Shown: positions 16,715-25,185 of the stretch, piece after piece
Layout of the letters: each line of letters opens with the position of its first letter
Position numbering within the stretch: position 1 is the first letter of the stretch
NCBI GenBank assembly: GCA_900541415.1
Contig: UQJP01000036.1
Location: 1-35,207, forward strand
Length of the DNA stretch: 35,207 bases
Reading direction: 5' to 3'
Source of the DNA: an uncultured Odoribacter sp.
Lineage (GTDB): Bacteria > Bacteroidota > Bacteroidia > Bacteroidales > Marinifilaceae
Translations under genes and position numbers: made by a program
Notes under the pieces: generated by a model
The model's database searches: none
What the model was told of the DNA's origin: nothing
What the model saw: only the letters and a program-made list of their open reading frames with translations

Positions 16715-17464
16715 ATGAAAGCAATAATCGTCGACGATGAACTCAACAACCGCGAAAACCTCCGGCACCACCTCCACTCCCATTGCCCGCAGATAACCGT
16801 AGCCGCCTGCTGCGCCTCTGCCGCCGAAGCCCGGAACGAAATCCTGCGCCTCGAGCCCGACCTAGTATTCCTCGACATAGAAATGCCGGGAGGGAACGGC
16901 TTCTCCCTGCTCGAAAGCCTCTCCGCACCCGATTTTGAAGTGATTTTCGTCACCGCCTACGGACACTACGGAATACAGGCCGTCAAATTCAGTGCGCTCG
17001 ACTATCTCCTGAAACCCATCGATACCGAAGAATTGAAACAGGCTGTAAAAAAAGCGGAAGAAAAAATCGCACTCCGGGAGGAAAACCAAAGAATGCGACA
17101 CCTGCTGCGGAACAGCAAACTGCCGGACGAAAACAAGACCATCGCCCTCTCCCTCTCCGACAAAATAGAATTCATAGAAATCAGCACCATCGTGCGTTGC
17201 GAAGCGGAAAACAACTACACCACCTTCCACCTCACCGACGGGCAAAAACTCGTCGTATCGAAAACCCTCAAAGAATTCGACGAACTGCTCACCCCCTGCC
17301 ACTTCCTAAGGGTACACCAATCCCACCTCATCAACCTCAGGCAGGTCAAAAGCTTTATCAAAACCGACGGAGGATACATACGCATGAAAGACGGCTCCAG
17401 CGTCAGCATATCACGCCAACGCCGCGAAATGGTGCTCGACATATTGACAGGAAAAAACAACTGA
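16715..17464 (+). CDS. LytTR-family response regulator
   Basis: A 249-residue response regulator, cognate partner of the large LytS kinase 21 bp upstream. The receiver domain (1-120) has Asp8-Asp9, phospho-acceptor Asp54 in FLDIEMPGGNG, and LLKPID. The LytTR DNA-binding domain (about 145-245) shows IEFIEISTIVRCEAENNYT and FLRVHQSHLINLRQV. The C-terminal ISRQRREMVLDIL is typical. The stop codon ends one base before the stop of the convergent transporter gene, leaving no room for a terminator between them. Confidence 0.94.
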   Translation: MKAIIVDDELNNRENLRHHLHSHCPQITVAACCASAAEARNEILRLEPDLVFLDIEMPGGNGFSLLESLSAPDFEVIFVTAYGHYGIQAVKFSALDYLLKPIDTEELKQAVKKAEEKIALREENQRMRHLLRNSKLPDENKTIALSLSDKIEFIEISTIVRCEAENNYTTFHLTDGQKLVVSKTLKEFDELLTPCHFLRVHQSHLINLRQVKSFIKTDGGYIRMKDGSSVSISRQRREMVLDILTGKNN

Positions 17465-17465
17465 C

Positions 17466-19127
17466 CTATAAAAACAGCATCAGCACCAACTGCGCCAAAA
17501 TCACGCGCACAAACATCGACAACGGATAAACAGTCGCATAAGACACGGCGGGATTATCCCCCTCGACCGTAGCATTCACATAATTCAACGCCATCGGATT
17601 CGCCATCCCTCCGCAAAGCATCCCCGCCAGAGAGCCGAAATCGATCTTCATCAACTTCAACGCACACACGCACACCAACAGCACGGGCACAACCGTAATC
17701 GCAAAACCCAGGCCAATCCACAAAAGGCCTTCGGGACGGAAAACCGTCTCAAAAAAATGCGCCCCGGCATCCAGCCCCAAACAAGCCAGATAAGTAGAAA
17801 GCCCCAACCCGCGCAACATCAGGTTCGCGCTACGCGTCGTATACGTAATCATATGCAGGCGAGGCCCGAAAGCCCCCATTAAAATACCCATAATAATAGG
17901 CCCTCCGGCAAGCCCCAGCTTCACCGGATAGCTAATCCCCGGAATGGCAAAAGGAATAGCCCCCAGCGCAAGTCCCAGCGCGATACCGATAAACACGGCA
18001 ATCAAATTCGGCTCCTTCAGGCTCACCACCCGGTTGCCCAACACCTTCTCGACATTGGAAATAGCGGCAGCCTCACCCACCACCGTCAGCTTATCGCCCA
18101 ACTGCAACACCAGCTCCGAAGTGGCCAGCAACTCCACTCCCGCCCGGTAAATACGGGTGATATTGATTCCATAATGATTCCGTAACTTCAACGATCCCAG
18201 CTTCTTTCCATTGATCTCCGAACGGGTGATCACAATACGCTGGGAAATCAACTGACTATCGATCGCATTCCAGTCAATATCCTCCTTATTCCAATCCACA
18301 TTCTCCTGCTCCCCGAAAAACATCGTCAGCGACTCCACATCCGCCTCCGTCGTAATCACCAGCAAACGGTCGTTCGGCTGCAAACGCGTCTCCGAATTTG
18401 GAATCGTCACCTTACCGTCACGCCACACCCGCGAAATCACAAACTTATGTGCCGCCAAATGAGCTACATCCTTAATCGTCTTCCCGAAAATACCCGGATT
18501 GCAAACCTGAAACCCGGCAATATAAGTCTGACGGGACTTCCCGTCGCTCGTCAGCTTCTGCCCGGAGCGCACCGGAAACACTTTCCGAATAAAAATCAAA
18601 GCCAAAATCACCCCCACAACCCCTAAAGGATAAGCCACCGCACACCCCAATGCCGGATCAGCGGACGCTATATCCATCTGCTTCAAAGTCTGCTGGGCCG
18701 CACCCAGCGCAGGCGTATTCGTCACCGCGCCACACAAAATACCCACCATATCCGGTAAAGAAACCCCTGTCACCGCATGAAACACCAAAGTCAGGATCGT
18801 ACCGAGCAAAATCACAGCCACAGCCAACAAATTCAGCGTAATCCCTCCCTTGCGGAAAGAACCGAAAAAACCGGGCCCCACCTGCAACCCCAATGCATAG
18901 ACGAAAATAATCAAACCGAAACTCTCTGCATAATTCAGCATATATGGATCGATCGACAAACCGAAATGCCCCGCAAGGATACCCGCAAAAAACACGAAAG
19001 TCACTCCCAGCGAAACCCCCATAACAGTGATTCGTCCCAGCGCAAGGCCTATCGAAGAAATAAGCGACAGCACCACAACCGCCTGAATAACACTATGCTC
19101 GATAAAAATACTATTCAACCATTCCAT
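17466..19127 (-). CDS. YidE/AspT-family putative transporter with RCK_C domains
   Basis: A 553-residue inner-membrane protein of the aspartate:alanine exchanger (AAE) family, close to the YidE/YbjL group. It consists of a first membrane half (about 10-185, five or six helices, with the conserved GILCGAVTNTPALGAAQQTL), two cytoplasmic RCK_C (TrkA-C) domains (about 205-290 and 295-375), and a second membrane half (about 380-553, containing the matching GMLCGGMANPMALNYVN). The duplicated 'GxLxGxxxNxxAL' motifs are the family hallmark. AspT exchanges aspartate for alanine, but for YidE-like proteins the substrate is not established; dicarboxylates are a guess. Its promoter at 19166-19198 is divergent from the M23 peptidase gene. 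Confidence 0.9.
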   Translation of the reverse strand: MEWLNSIFIEHSVIQAVVVLSLISSIGLALGRITVMGVSLGVTFVFFAGILAGHFGLSIDPYMLNYAESFGLIIFVYALGLQVGPGFFGSFRKGGITLNLLAVAVILLGTILTLVFHAVTGVSLPDMVGILCGAVTNTPALGAAQQTLKQMDIASADPALGCAVAYPLGVVGVILALIFIRKVFPVRSGQKLTSDGKSRQTYIAGFQVCNPGIFGKTIKDVAHLAAHKFVISRVWRDGKVTIPNSETRLQPNDRLLVITTEADVESLTMFFGEQENVDWNKEDIDWNAIDSQLISQRIVITRSEINGKKLGSLKLRNHYGINITRIYRAGVELLATSELVLQLGDKLTVVGEAAAISNVEKVLGNRVVSLKEPNLIAVFIGIALGLALGAIPFAIPGISYPVKLGLAGGPIIMGILMGAFGPRLHMITYTTRSANLMLRGLGLSTYLACLGLDAGAHFFETVFRPEGLLWIGLGFAITVVPVLLVCVCALKLMKIDFGSLAGMLCGGMANPMALNYVNATVEGDNPAVSYATVYPLSMFVRVILAQLVLMLFL

Positions 19128-19165
19128 GATACAAACAACAAGATCAATACCTGCTTAAAACGCGG

Positions 19166-19198
19166 CAAATGTAGCACAAATAAACCATAAAGAACAAA
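19166..19198 (-). promoter_or_regulatory. Bacteroidetes-type promoter of the YidE-like transporter
   Basis: On the minus strand: TTTG (19195-19198), a 21-base spacer and a perfect -7 element TACATTTG (19166-19173). The expected start near 19159 leaves about 32 nt of leader before the ATG at 19127. Confidence 0.72.
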
Positions 19199-19313
19199 GC
19201 AAAAAGTTAAAATATAACCTCCCGACAGCACTTTCAACTGTTAAATACAAACGTTTACGAGTTAAATTACGTTGCAATATTAACATTTTCCCTCAAAACG
19301 GAAATATTTCACC

Positions 19314-19321
19314 TACATTTG
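19314..19321 (+). promoter_or_regulatory. -7 element before the M23 peptidase gene
   Basis: TACATTTG matches TAnnTTTG perfectly. No TTTG stands 19-21 bases upstream, so the promoter may need an activator or be weak. The start would be near 19328, about 56 nt before the ATG at 19384. Confidence 0.45.
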
Positions 19322-19383
19322 CAACATAAGCTGTAAATCAAAGGGATAACAAACACAGCACAGTATTAACCAAAAAGAAAGGC

Positions 19384-20142
19384 ATGAAATTAAACTGGAA
19401 AACACTAATCGTTACCTGCATGGCCATAGGCACACTATCCTGCGCAAGGCACGCAAATGTTCCCACACAAATATCCTACCAGCCTGTTCCCCTTCTCCCC
19501 GATCTCGAAACCCTTTATCCTTCCTCTGAAATCAACCTATCTTTCTATCGGCCTCAACCGGTGGAAATATATAGACCCACCCTCCAAATCAACGAAAACT
19601 TCACCGGGGCGGAACGCTACATGGTGGGACTGACCGATCAATCGTTCATCGACCGGAAACAGGAACTCATCATCGATTTCAGCCAGCTCACCGACGAAGC
19701 CTTTTGCTTTCCTCTGCCGGGAGCAAGAGTGATCTCTCCCTTCGGAACGGAAAGGGGCAGAAACCACGGAGGCATCGACATCAAAGTCAATAAACACGAC
19801 ACCATTCTCGCCGCGTTCGACGGAGTGGTACGTGTGTCAGGAACAGCGCGGGGATATGGAAACGTCATCGTTATCCGGCATTATAGCGGACTGGAAACCG
19901 TCTACGGACACGCCTCGAAACGAATGGTAAAATCAGGCGACCGCGTCACAGCCGGACAGCCGATAGCCATTTCAGGACAGACCGGACGCGCCAGCACCGA
20001 CCACCTCCATTTTGAGGTGCGCGTAAATGGCAAATACTTCGATCCCAACCTCATCATCGATTTCGAAAACCACACCCTGCTTCAAAAATGCCTGGTGTTC
20101 ACCCCCGGCGCAAAAGGGAAACTCAACATCGAGCAGGTATAA
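19384..20142 (+). CDS. M23 family metallopeptidase, lipoprotein
   Basis: A 252-residue lipoprotein: the signal peptide ends at the lipobox-like TLSC with Cys20. Residues about 110-225 form a peptidase M23 (LytM/lysostaphin) domain. The zinc ligands are visible: His128 and Asp132 in NHGGID, His209 in DHLHFEV, with His207 as the catalytic partner. It would cleave peptidoglycan cross-links or act in envelope remodelling in the periplasm. Residues 20-108 form an N-terminal region without a known domain, and there is no LysM repeat or coiled coil of the EnvC type. All active-site residues are present, so it should be active. The gene is followed by a strong terminator and is probably monocistronic. 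Confidence 0.92.
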   Translation: MKLNWKTLIVTCMAIGTLSCARHANVPTQISYQPVPLLPDLETLYPSSEINLSFYRPQPVEIYRPTLQINENFTGAERYMVGLTDQSFIDRKQELIIDFSQLTDEAFCFPLPGARVISPFGTERGRNHGGIDIKVNKHDTILAAFDGVVRVSGTARGYGNVIVIRHYSGLETVYGHASKRMVKSGDRVTAGQPIAISGQTGRASTDHLHFEVRVNGKYFDPNLIIDFENHTLLQKCLVFTPGAKGKLNIEQV

Positions 20143-20234
20143 ATCCGGCAACGTCCGGATAACCCGTAAAGACAATACGGCGACAGGCCATAAACAACAA
20201 CACAGAAAATAACGCGCCTGCCGCATACCTATAA

Positions 20235-20272
20235 AAAAAGTCGTTGCAACCAATCAATTGCAACGACTTTTT
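20235..20272. terminator. Bidirectional intrinsic terminator
   Basis: Arms AAAAAGTCGTTGCAA (20235-20249) and TTGCAACGACTTTTT (20258-20272) are a perfect 15-bp inverted repeat with an 8-base loop, with A-run and T-run on either side. It serves the M23 gene on the + strand and the kdp sensor genes on the minus strand. Confidence 0.88.
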
Positions 20273-20368
20273 ATATCTAACCATCCCTGTTCGGGGGAAT
20301 CTCCCTTTCTGCCGCACTTTCCCTCCCTTCTATTCTCTCTCTTTTCAACGGCAACTCCATCCACACGC

Positions 20369-20390
20369 CATCAGCGCACCGTCAGCGCAC
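20369..20390. repeat. Tandem 11-base repeat across the stop codon of the kinase gene
   Basis: TCAGCGCACCG occurs twice in tandem at the 3' end of the minus-strand histidine kinase gene; the stop codon lies in the second copy. It looks like a small slippage duplication and does not change the protein beyond its last residues. Confidence 0.7.
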
Positions 20391-22100
20391 CGGAAAAGTC
20401 ACCGTGAAACGGCTACCTTTCCCCACTTCGCTCTCCACCCGGATCGCCCCGTTATGAGCCTCCACAAAATCTTTAGAAATAGCCAACCCTAAACCGCTTC
20501 CCTGCACCTTCGTACCCGGAACACGAAAATAACGGTCGAAAATGCTCTGGTGGTACCGGGGATCGATGCCCTTTCCAAAATCCTGCACATAAATCTCCAC
20601 AACACCTTCCCCATGCACAGCCCCCACAATCACCCTCGAATTTTCTTTCGAATAATGAATGGCATTCGACAGCAAATTGGTAATCACCCAGGCAACTTTC
20701 TCGCTATCCACAAACAACTTCGGCATCTTCTCCGCAGGGTATTCCACCTCCACATTGCAACCGAACCGCTCCGCCAAAACCCGCGTAGCATTCACCGCAT
20801 AATCGATCAACTCGATAGGCTTCGTCACCTTCGGGCTCAACTGCAACTTTCCGGTCTCCACCTGCGTCATTTTCAATAACTCCCCGGTAATCCCCAGCAA
20901 ACGCTCGCTATTCTCCTTCACCCCCTCGGCCAGCGAACGCTGCTCGTCGTTCAGTTGCCCTACGCGTTCATCCTCCAGCAGCTTCAAACTCATTAAAATA
21001 GCCGAAATAGGCGTCTTCAATTCGTGGGAAATCGTCGAAATAAACGTCGTTTTCGCTGCGTCCAGCTCCTTAAACTCTGTAATATTCTTCAACAAAATCA
21101 CATCCCCGATATACTTCGCCTTCTCCTCACCCGTTTCCGTCACCCGGATCGGAATATACTCCGCCTGAAAATAACTCTCCTTATCATCCGTGTAAATCTT
21201 CAAAGGCTCTTTATGCTCATTCGGGCTAATCAGCTCCCTCACCAACCGGCGCAGCAAATCATTCCGCAAAGCCAGCTCCGGAGCGAAATTCCCCACCACC
21301 TCCTCGCGCTTCAGGTTCAACACCGTCAAAGCCTCCTCGTTCACAAACAAAATCCGCCTATTCCCGTCCAGCCCTAAAATCGGCTCGTGGATACTATTCA
21401 CCACCGCCTCCACAAACTTCTTAGAACTCAACAAATCTGCCAGCGTACTCCGGCGAAACTCCGCCAGCTTCTCCGCCATATTATTAAACGAAGACGAAAC
21501 CTCGGCAAACTCCTGCGTCCCCTGAAAACACAAACGCTTATCGTAATTCCGGTTGGAAATCTCCACAATACCGTCCGTCAACTCGCGGATAGGCCGTGCA
21601 ATCGACGAAGGAAACACCACCAGCAACCCCAGACCCGCAGCCACACACAAACCACCCACAATGCCAATCCACCACAACACCCGCCGCGACGTCTGCCCCG
21701 CCAGCTCACTCTTATGCAAAATCGAAGCCATATTCAGCGACATAATCCCGTCCAGATCCTGCCGTACCTGCCGCACCGCCTCATCCGTCACCTCCTGCTT
21801 CAACTTCTCGAAATGCAGCCGAAGCCGGGCTGTCGCCTCCGCCTCGTCCACCTCCGTAACATTCCGTTGCTGCTTATCCAGATAATCGGCGAAAACAGGC
21901 AAAGCCTCCTTCCCCGTCTCCACATCTTCCAAAGCCCGCAACATCCCCCTGGCATAATCCAGCGACTGATAATTATCCGCCAAAATATTCCGCGTCGCCG
22001 CCGACATATCGTCGATATACTTCACCGACAAAGCCACCAGCAACACTATAATGGCGAACAACACCCCTATTCCATAAGTTAATTTAGTCTTGATCCTCAT
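20382..22100 (-). CDS. Membrane histidine kinase of the Kdp system (HAMP-PAS-HisKA-HATPase)
   Basis: A 572-residue sensor kinase. A membrane helix (about 7-28), a periplasmic four-helix region of about 110 residues, a second helix (about 135-158), a HAMP domain, a PAS domain (about 225-330), HisKA with the His in STISHELKTPIS near 348, and a HATPase with ITNLLSNAIHYS, DFGKGI and GSGLGLAI. The ATG at 22100 lies 17 bp inside the end of the kdpD sensor gene, so translation of the two is probably coupled. E. coli KdpD carries both sensor and kinase in one chain; here the transmembrane kinase half is a separate protein and has a HAMP/PAS build not seen in E. coli KdpD. It would phosphorylate the NtrC-family regulator at 30197-31540; this pairing is inferred from neighbourhood. 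Confidence 0.9.
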   Translation of the reverse strand: MRIKTKLTYGIGVLFAIIVLLVALSVKYIDDMSAATRNILADNYQSLDYARGMLRALEDVETGKEALPVFADYLDKQQRNVTEVDEAEATARLRLHFEKLKQEVTDEAVRQVRQDLDGIMSLNMASILHKSELAGQTSRRVLWWIGIVGGLCVAAGLGLLVVFPSSIARPIRELTDGIVEISNRNYDKRLCFQGTQEFAEVSSSFNNMAEKLAEFRRSTLADLLSSKKFVEAVVNSIHEPILGLDGNRRILFVNEEALTVLNLKREEVVGNFAPELALRNDLLRRLVRELISPNEHKEPLKIYTDDKESYFQAEYIPIRVTETGEEKAKYIGDVILLKNITEFKELDAAKTTFISTISHELKTPISAILMSLKLLEDERVGQLNDEQRSLAEGVKENSERLLGITGELLKMTQVETGKLQLSPKVTKPIELIDYAVNATRVLAERFGCNVEVEYPAEKMPKLFVDSEKVAWVITNLLSNAIHYSKENSRVIVGAVHGEGVVEIYVQDFGKGIDPRYHQSIFDRYFRVPGTKVQGSGLGLAISKDFVEAHNGAIRVESEVGKGSRFTVTFPVR

Positions 22101-23226
22101 ACCCTTGTCTATCTGCCAAAATAACAATATCCACATTCAGCCTTCCCAGCTCATCCACCAGCTTCCGGTAACGGCCTCCACCCGGCCACCAGCCCCGGAA
22201 AGAAGGCTTACCCAGGCACACGGTGCTGATCTGCCGCTCCCGGCACACCTCCACAATACACTCCGTCACCCGCTGCCCCTGCATCTGCACCACCTCCCCG
22301 CCCAACTCCGTAGCCAATTTAAAATGATTCAGCAAATACCGCTGATGCGCCAACGGAATCCGGTCGGGACTTTCCCGGGGTGTCTGCACATACAACACCA
22401 CAAAACGGCAATTATAACGCGTAGCCAACCGCGCAGTCTTACGGATCACCCGACGGGGCGATTTCTCCGCACTGCTGATACAGGCCAAAAACTTCTCATG
22501 CCGCAACCCAATGCTCTCCACCACCTCATTCTCCACCTTCTTCTCCACTCGCAAAGCCACCTCCTTCAACGCCAGCTCCCGCAACTGCAAAATATGTTCA
22601 CTCTTAAAAAAATGATCCAAAGCCGTCTGAATCTTTTCCGGCCTATAAATATTCCCCGCCTTCAACCGGGCCACCAAATCCTCCGCCGTCAAGTCGATAT
22701 TCACCACCTCGTCCGCCTGCTCCAAAACCCCGTCCGGTACCCGCTCCCTCACTTCCACCCCTGTTATATCCTGCACCTCCTCATTCAAACTCTCGATATG
22801 CTGAATATTCACAGCCGTAATCACACTAATCCCCGCATCCAGCAAATCAAAAACATCCTGCCACCGCTTCTCGTTCACACTTCCCTCGATATTCGTATGC
22901 GCCAGCTCATCCACAATCACCACCTCCGGATGCACCTGCAAAATACCCTGCAAATCCATCTCCTCCAACTCCTTCCCCTTATAAAACACCTTCCGCCGGG
23001 GAATCACGGGCAATCCCTCCAGCTGCGCCTCGGTATTCTGCCGCCCGTGCGTTTCCACATACCCCACCTTCACATCCACGCCGCTCTCCAGCAACTGCCT
23101 CGCCTCCTGCAACATCCGGTAAGTCTTCCCTACCCCGGCAATCATACCGATATACACCTTAAACTTCCCCCGGCGGGAACGCTTAATCAAATCTAAAAAA
23201 TGCTGTACGCTTTGTTCCTTATCCAT
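22084..23226 (-). CDS. kdpD: KdpD N-terminal sensor module, stand-alone (KdpD + universal stress domain)
   Basis: A 380-residue cytoplasmic protein corresponding to only the N-terminal half of E. coli KdpD. The KdpD domain (about 1-230) has a Walker A motif GMIAGVGKT at 27-35, a VDELAHTN Walker B motif near 103-110 and QHIESLNEEV. The second part (about 235-380) is a universal-stress-protein-like domain (KFLACISSAEKSPRRVIRKTAR, STVCLGKPSFRGWW). It lacks the four membrane helices and the kinase core, which are provided by the overlapping downstream gene. The ATG at 23226 (MDKEQSVQHF) is chosen over an upstream alternative because it matches usual KdpD starts. In the known systems this half senses cytosolic K+ or ATP and modulates phosphatase activity. 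Confidence 0.92.
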   Translation of the reverse strand: MDKEQSVQHFLDLIKRSRRGKFKVYIGMIAGVGKTYRMLQEARQLLESGVDVKVGYVETHGRQNTEAQLEGLPVIPRRKVFYKGKELEEMDLQGILQVHPEVVIVDELAHTNIEGSVNEKRWQDVFDLLDAGISVITAVNIQHIESLNEEVQDITGVEVRERVPDGVLEQADEVVNIDLTAEDLVARLKAGNIYRPEKIQTALDHFFKSEHILQLRELALKEVALRVEKKVENEVVESIGLRHEKFLACISSAEKSPRRVIRKTARLATRYNCRFVVLYVQTPRESPDRIPLAHQRYLLNHFKLATELGGEVVQMQGQRVTECIVEVCRERQISTVCLGKPSFRGWWPGGGRYRKLVDELGRLNVDIVILADRQGYEDQD

Positions 23227-23438
23227 ACTAAAAAACCGATTGAACCCCTCCTTCCCACAACAAAACAGCCAAATCCATGCCACAAAACAGCAAAGACCTA
23301 CACCTTTCTAAAAACCAGCCTCTTACAACGCCACACCCCACAAAACCCCACGACAAATCCTTTCCAAAATGGAAAAATCCTGTCGAAATGAAAAGAAAAA
23401 CACAGGCAAACGGACACCTCATCCCCCCCACACACCGC

Positions 23439-23639
23439 TCACTTCCCCGTTCTGGCCTTTTTATCCGGAGTTCTCCGGATCATAACCACCAGCACCACCA
23501 CCAGCGCCACAGCGAAAGCAATCCGCATATAAGCCCACTGGCTCACCTTCCCCCACAAATCATTATAATCGATCGTCCAAAAATTAATAACCGCCAAAGC
23601 CGTAGCCATAGCCAACAAAATCAACCGAAAAACCTTCAT
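23439..23639 (-). CDS. Small uncharacterised membrane protein
   Basis: A 66-residue protein with two hydrophobic segments, about residues 4-20 (FRLILLAMATALAVINF) and 38-54 (MRIAFAVALVVVLVVMI), joined by a Trp/Tyr-containing loop and ending in a basic tail (RRTPDKKARTGK). The family is not recognised. It lies between an uncharacterised gene and kdpD on the same strand, 84 bp after the former and 212 bp before the latter, and may belong to the sensor transcription unit. Confidence 0.7.
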   Translation of the reverse strand: MKVFRLILLAMATALAVINFWTIDYNDLWGKVSQWAYMRIAFAVALVVVLVVMIRRTPDKKARTGK

Positions 23640-23723
23640 ATCATATCTTATTTTGACCTAAAAGTAATAAAACAGGACAAAATAACACAAACTTCGGCAA
23701 CAATAAAACATCCCTCTCCCGAT

Positions 23724-24275
23724 TCACACCTTCAAACCCAACTCAGCCGCCACCCGCAAAAGCGTAATCCGGTCACACAACCGATTCTTCAAAAGCAACT
23801 CCCGGTCCCTCACCAAAACCCGCTCATCCCTCTTTCCCAAAACCGAATACTTATCCAATAAAAAACAATAATAATAATACCTCAACAAAAACTCATTAAA
23901 CCCATTCGGGCAATAATCCAGATAACCAATATCCTGAACAATACACCGATCGAATCCGTACCGCTGATACAACTTTTCGACCCAGGCATTCAAACGGCTT
24001 AAATCCACAACGAACAACAACAACCTCGCCGATATACCCTCGCCGTTCCTCCGGATACCGCCTAAAAAATCGGCCACCCAGTTCAAATACTCCCCGCTAT
24101 TCAACTGCAAAGAATTTTGCAACTGCGAAAGAATACGTGTAAACCCCGCCTCCTGCGCAGCACAACAACCCACATCATAACAAGCCTGAAAGGAACGTTC
24201 CAGATAGACCCTTTCATAATCCGCAAACTCTTTCGTATAAAAAATAGTCCCGGAAAACATACTCTCCGACTCCAT
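23724..24275 (-). CDS. Uncharacterised protein in the kdp locus
   Basis: A 183-residue soluble protein, not recognised. It is rich in aromatic residues and leucine, with a YYYYCFLLDKY segment near 135-145, and appears mostly helical; there is no signal peptide or membrane helix. The ATG at 24275 is preferred over a GTG three codons upstream. It follows the terminator after the porin-like gene and precedes the 66-residue membrane protein and kdpD, so it is probably the first gene of the sensor unit. The C-terminal residues (LLLKNRLCDRITLLRVAAELGLKV) look like an amphipathic helix pair. No function can be assigned. Confidence 0.7.
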   Translation of the reverse strand: MESESMFSGTIFYTKEFADYERVYLERSFQACYDVGCCAAQEAGFTRILSQLQNSLQLNSGEYLNWVADFLGGIRRNGEGISARLLLFVVDLSRLNAWVEKLYQRYGFDRCIVQDIGYLDYCPNGFNEFLLRYYYYCFLLDKYSVLGKRDERVLVRDRELLLKNRLCDRITLLRVAAELGLKV

Positions 24276-24300
24276 ACACCCCACTTTTTATATAGCCCGT

Positions 24301-24331
24301 AAAAACCGATCGCCTCCGATAAGAGGCGATC
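24301..24331 (-). terminator. Intrinsic terminator after the kdp structural operon
   Basis: On the minus strand GATCGCCTC pairs with GAGGCGATC across a 6-base loop (24308-24331), followed by GG and a five-T run. It sits 30 bp after the stop of the beta-barrel gene and separates the kdp structural genes from the sensor genes. Confidence 0.82.
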
Positions 24332-24360
24332 TGTCAAACATCCTTATAACAAACAAACGC

Positions 24361-25113
24361 TCAAATGGAAAATCCGAAAACCAAATGCACATCCTCGTGT
24401 GCCGGATTAGCAATCAGATTCACAAACAAAGGCATAGAAAAACGCTTCGAAAACCGGATATCCTTCGTAGCCTTCAACGCCACATTCGTCACCGCAAAAC
24501 CGGAAACATCATACCCCACCCCCGTTTCCGAACGGTAAGGTACAAAACCGAATGTAGCCTGCAAATCCACCCCTTTCACTGCAAACGGATAATTCAACTC
24601 CGCATACGAAGAATAAGCCTGCTTGCCATATTCATGTTCCGGTGAAAAATCTTTCTTATCGTCCCCGGCAAACATCGTATACCACGACAAGCTTAGCGGG
24701 AACTTCTCAAAAGGCAGTTCATAACTGATCCCTGCTTCAAAATGATGCCCGGTGACATGATTATCATAATGAAAATAACGATTATTGCCCTGTCCGTCCC
24801 ACCACAAATCTGCCACCTGCACCGTAAATCCGCCGAACTCATAAGCCAGCGTCAGGTCGATCTCTTTATGCCCTTCGGCCACATCGGCCAGGCTGGTCGA
24901 TCCCCAGGCGGTCAAAGACAACCCCTTATAACCGACACTCAAAGTAGGCTGCAAACAAGCCTGAGCCCCCTGGTAAAAACCACGCCACACATACGAACTC
25001 ACAAAATCGCCGCCAACCTCGAAACAAACACCCTTTTCCTCCTGTGCCTTCACCGGGAACACCATACATCCTGCAACGGCCAGCACAGCAACCTTTTTCA
25101 ATAAATTTTTCAT
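24361..25113 (-). CDS. Outer-membrane beta-barrel protein of the kdp operon
   Basis: A 250-residue exported protein. The signal peptide is MKNLLKKVAVLAVAGCMVFPVKA; the mature protein is a series of alternating amphipathic strands (VGGDFVSSYVWRGFYQGAQACLQPTLSVGYKGLSLTAWGST and so on) ending in LVFGFSI, as expected for a 10-14-strand barrel. The VSSYVWRGF and LTLAYEFGGF motifs resemble the Gcw_chp/TorF family of uncharacterised outer-membrane proteins. The ATG at 25113 is chosen because the signal peptide begins there. It follows kdpC by 72 bp with no terminator between them, whereas a strong terminator follows it, so it is part of the kdp operon. A role as outer-membrane channel that lets potassium reach KdpFABC is plausible but not shown. 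Confidence 0.82.
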   Translation of the reverse strand: MKNLLKKVAVLAVAGCMVFPVKAQEEKGVCFEVGGDFVSSYVWRGFYQGAQACLQPTLSVGYKGLSLTAWGSTSLADVAEGHKEIDLTLAYEFGGFTVQVADLWWDGQGNNRYFHYDNHVTGHHFEAGISYELPFEKFPLSLSWYTMFAGDDKKDFSPEHEYGKQAYSSYAELNYPFAVKGVDLQATFGFVPYRSETGVGYDVSGFAVTNVALKATKDIRFSKRFSMPLFVNLIANPAHEDVHLVFGFSI

Positions 25114-25185
25114 TTCAAACAAATTATATTTTAAATACCTTTTACACCCACACATCACCCCTCAAAACATAAAAATCAAAAAACT

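Noticed and set aside
21387..23196. Long + strand open frames opposite the split KdpD genes.
   Set aside because: Antisense shadows of real genes with biased composition.
23277..23861. A 194-residue + strand open frame in the kdp sensor region.
   Set aside because: His/Pro/Gln-rich shadow lying opposite two minus strand genes; no protein-like pattern.
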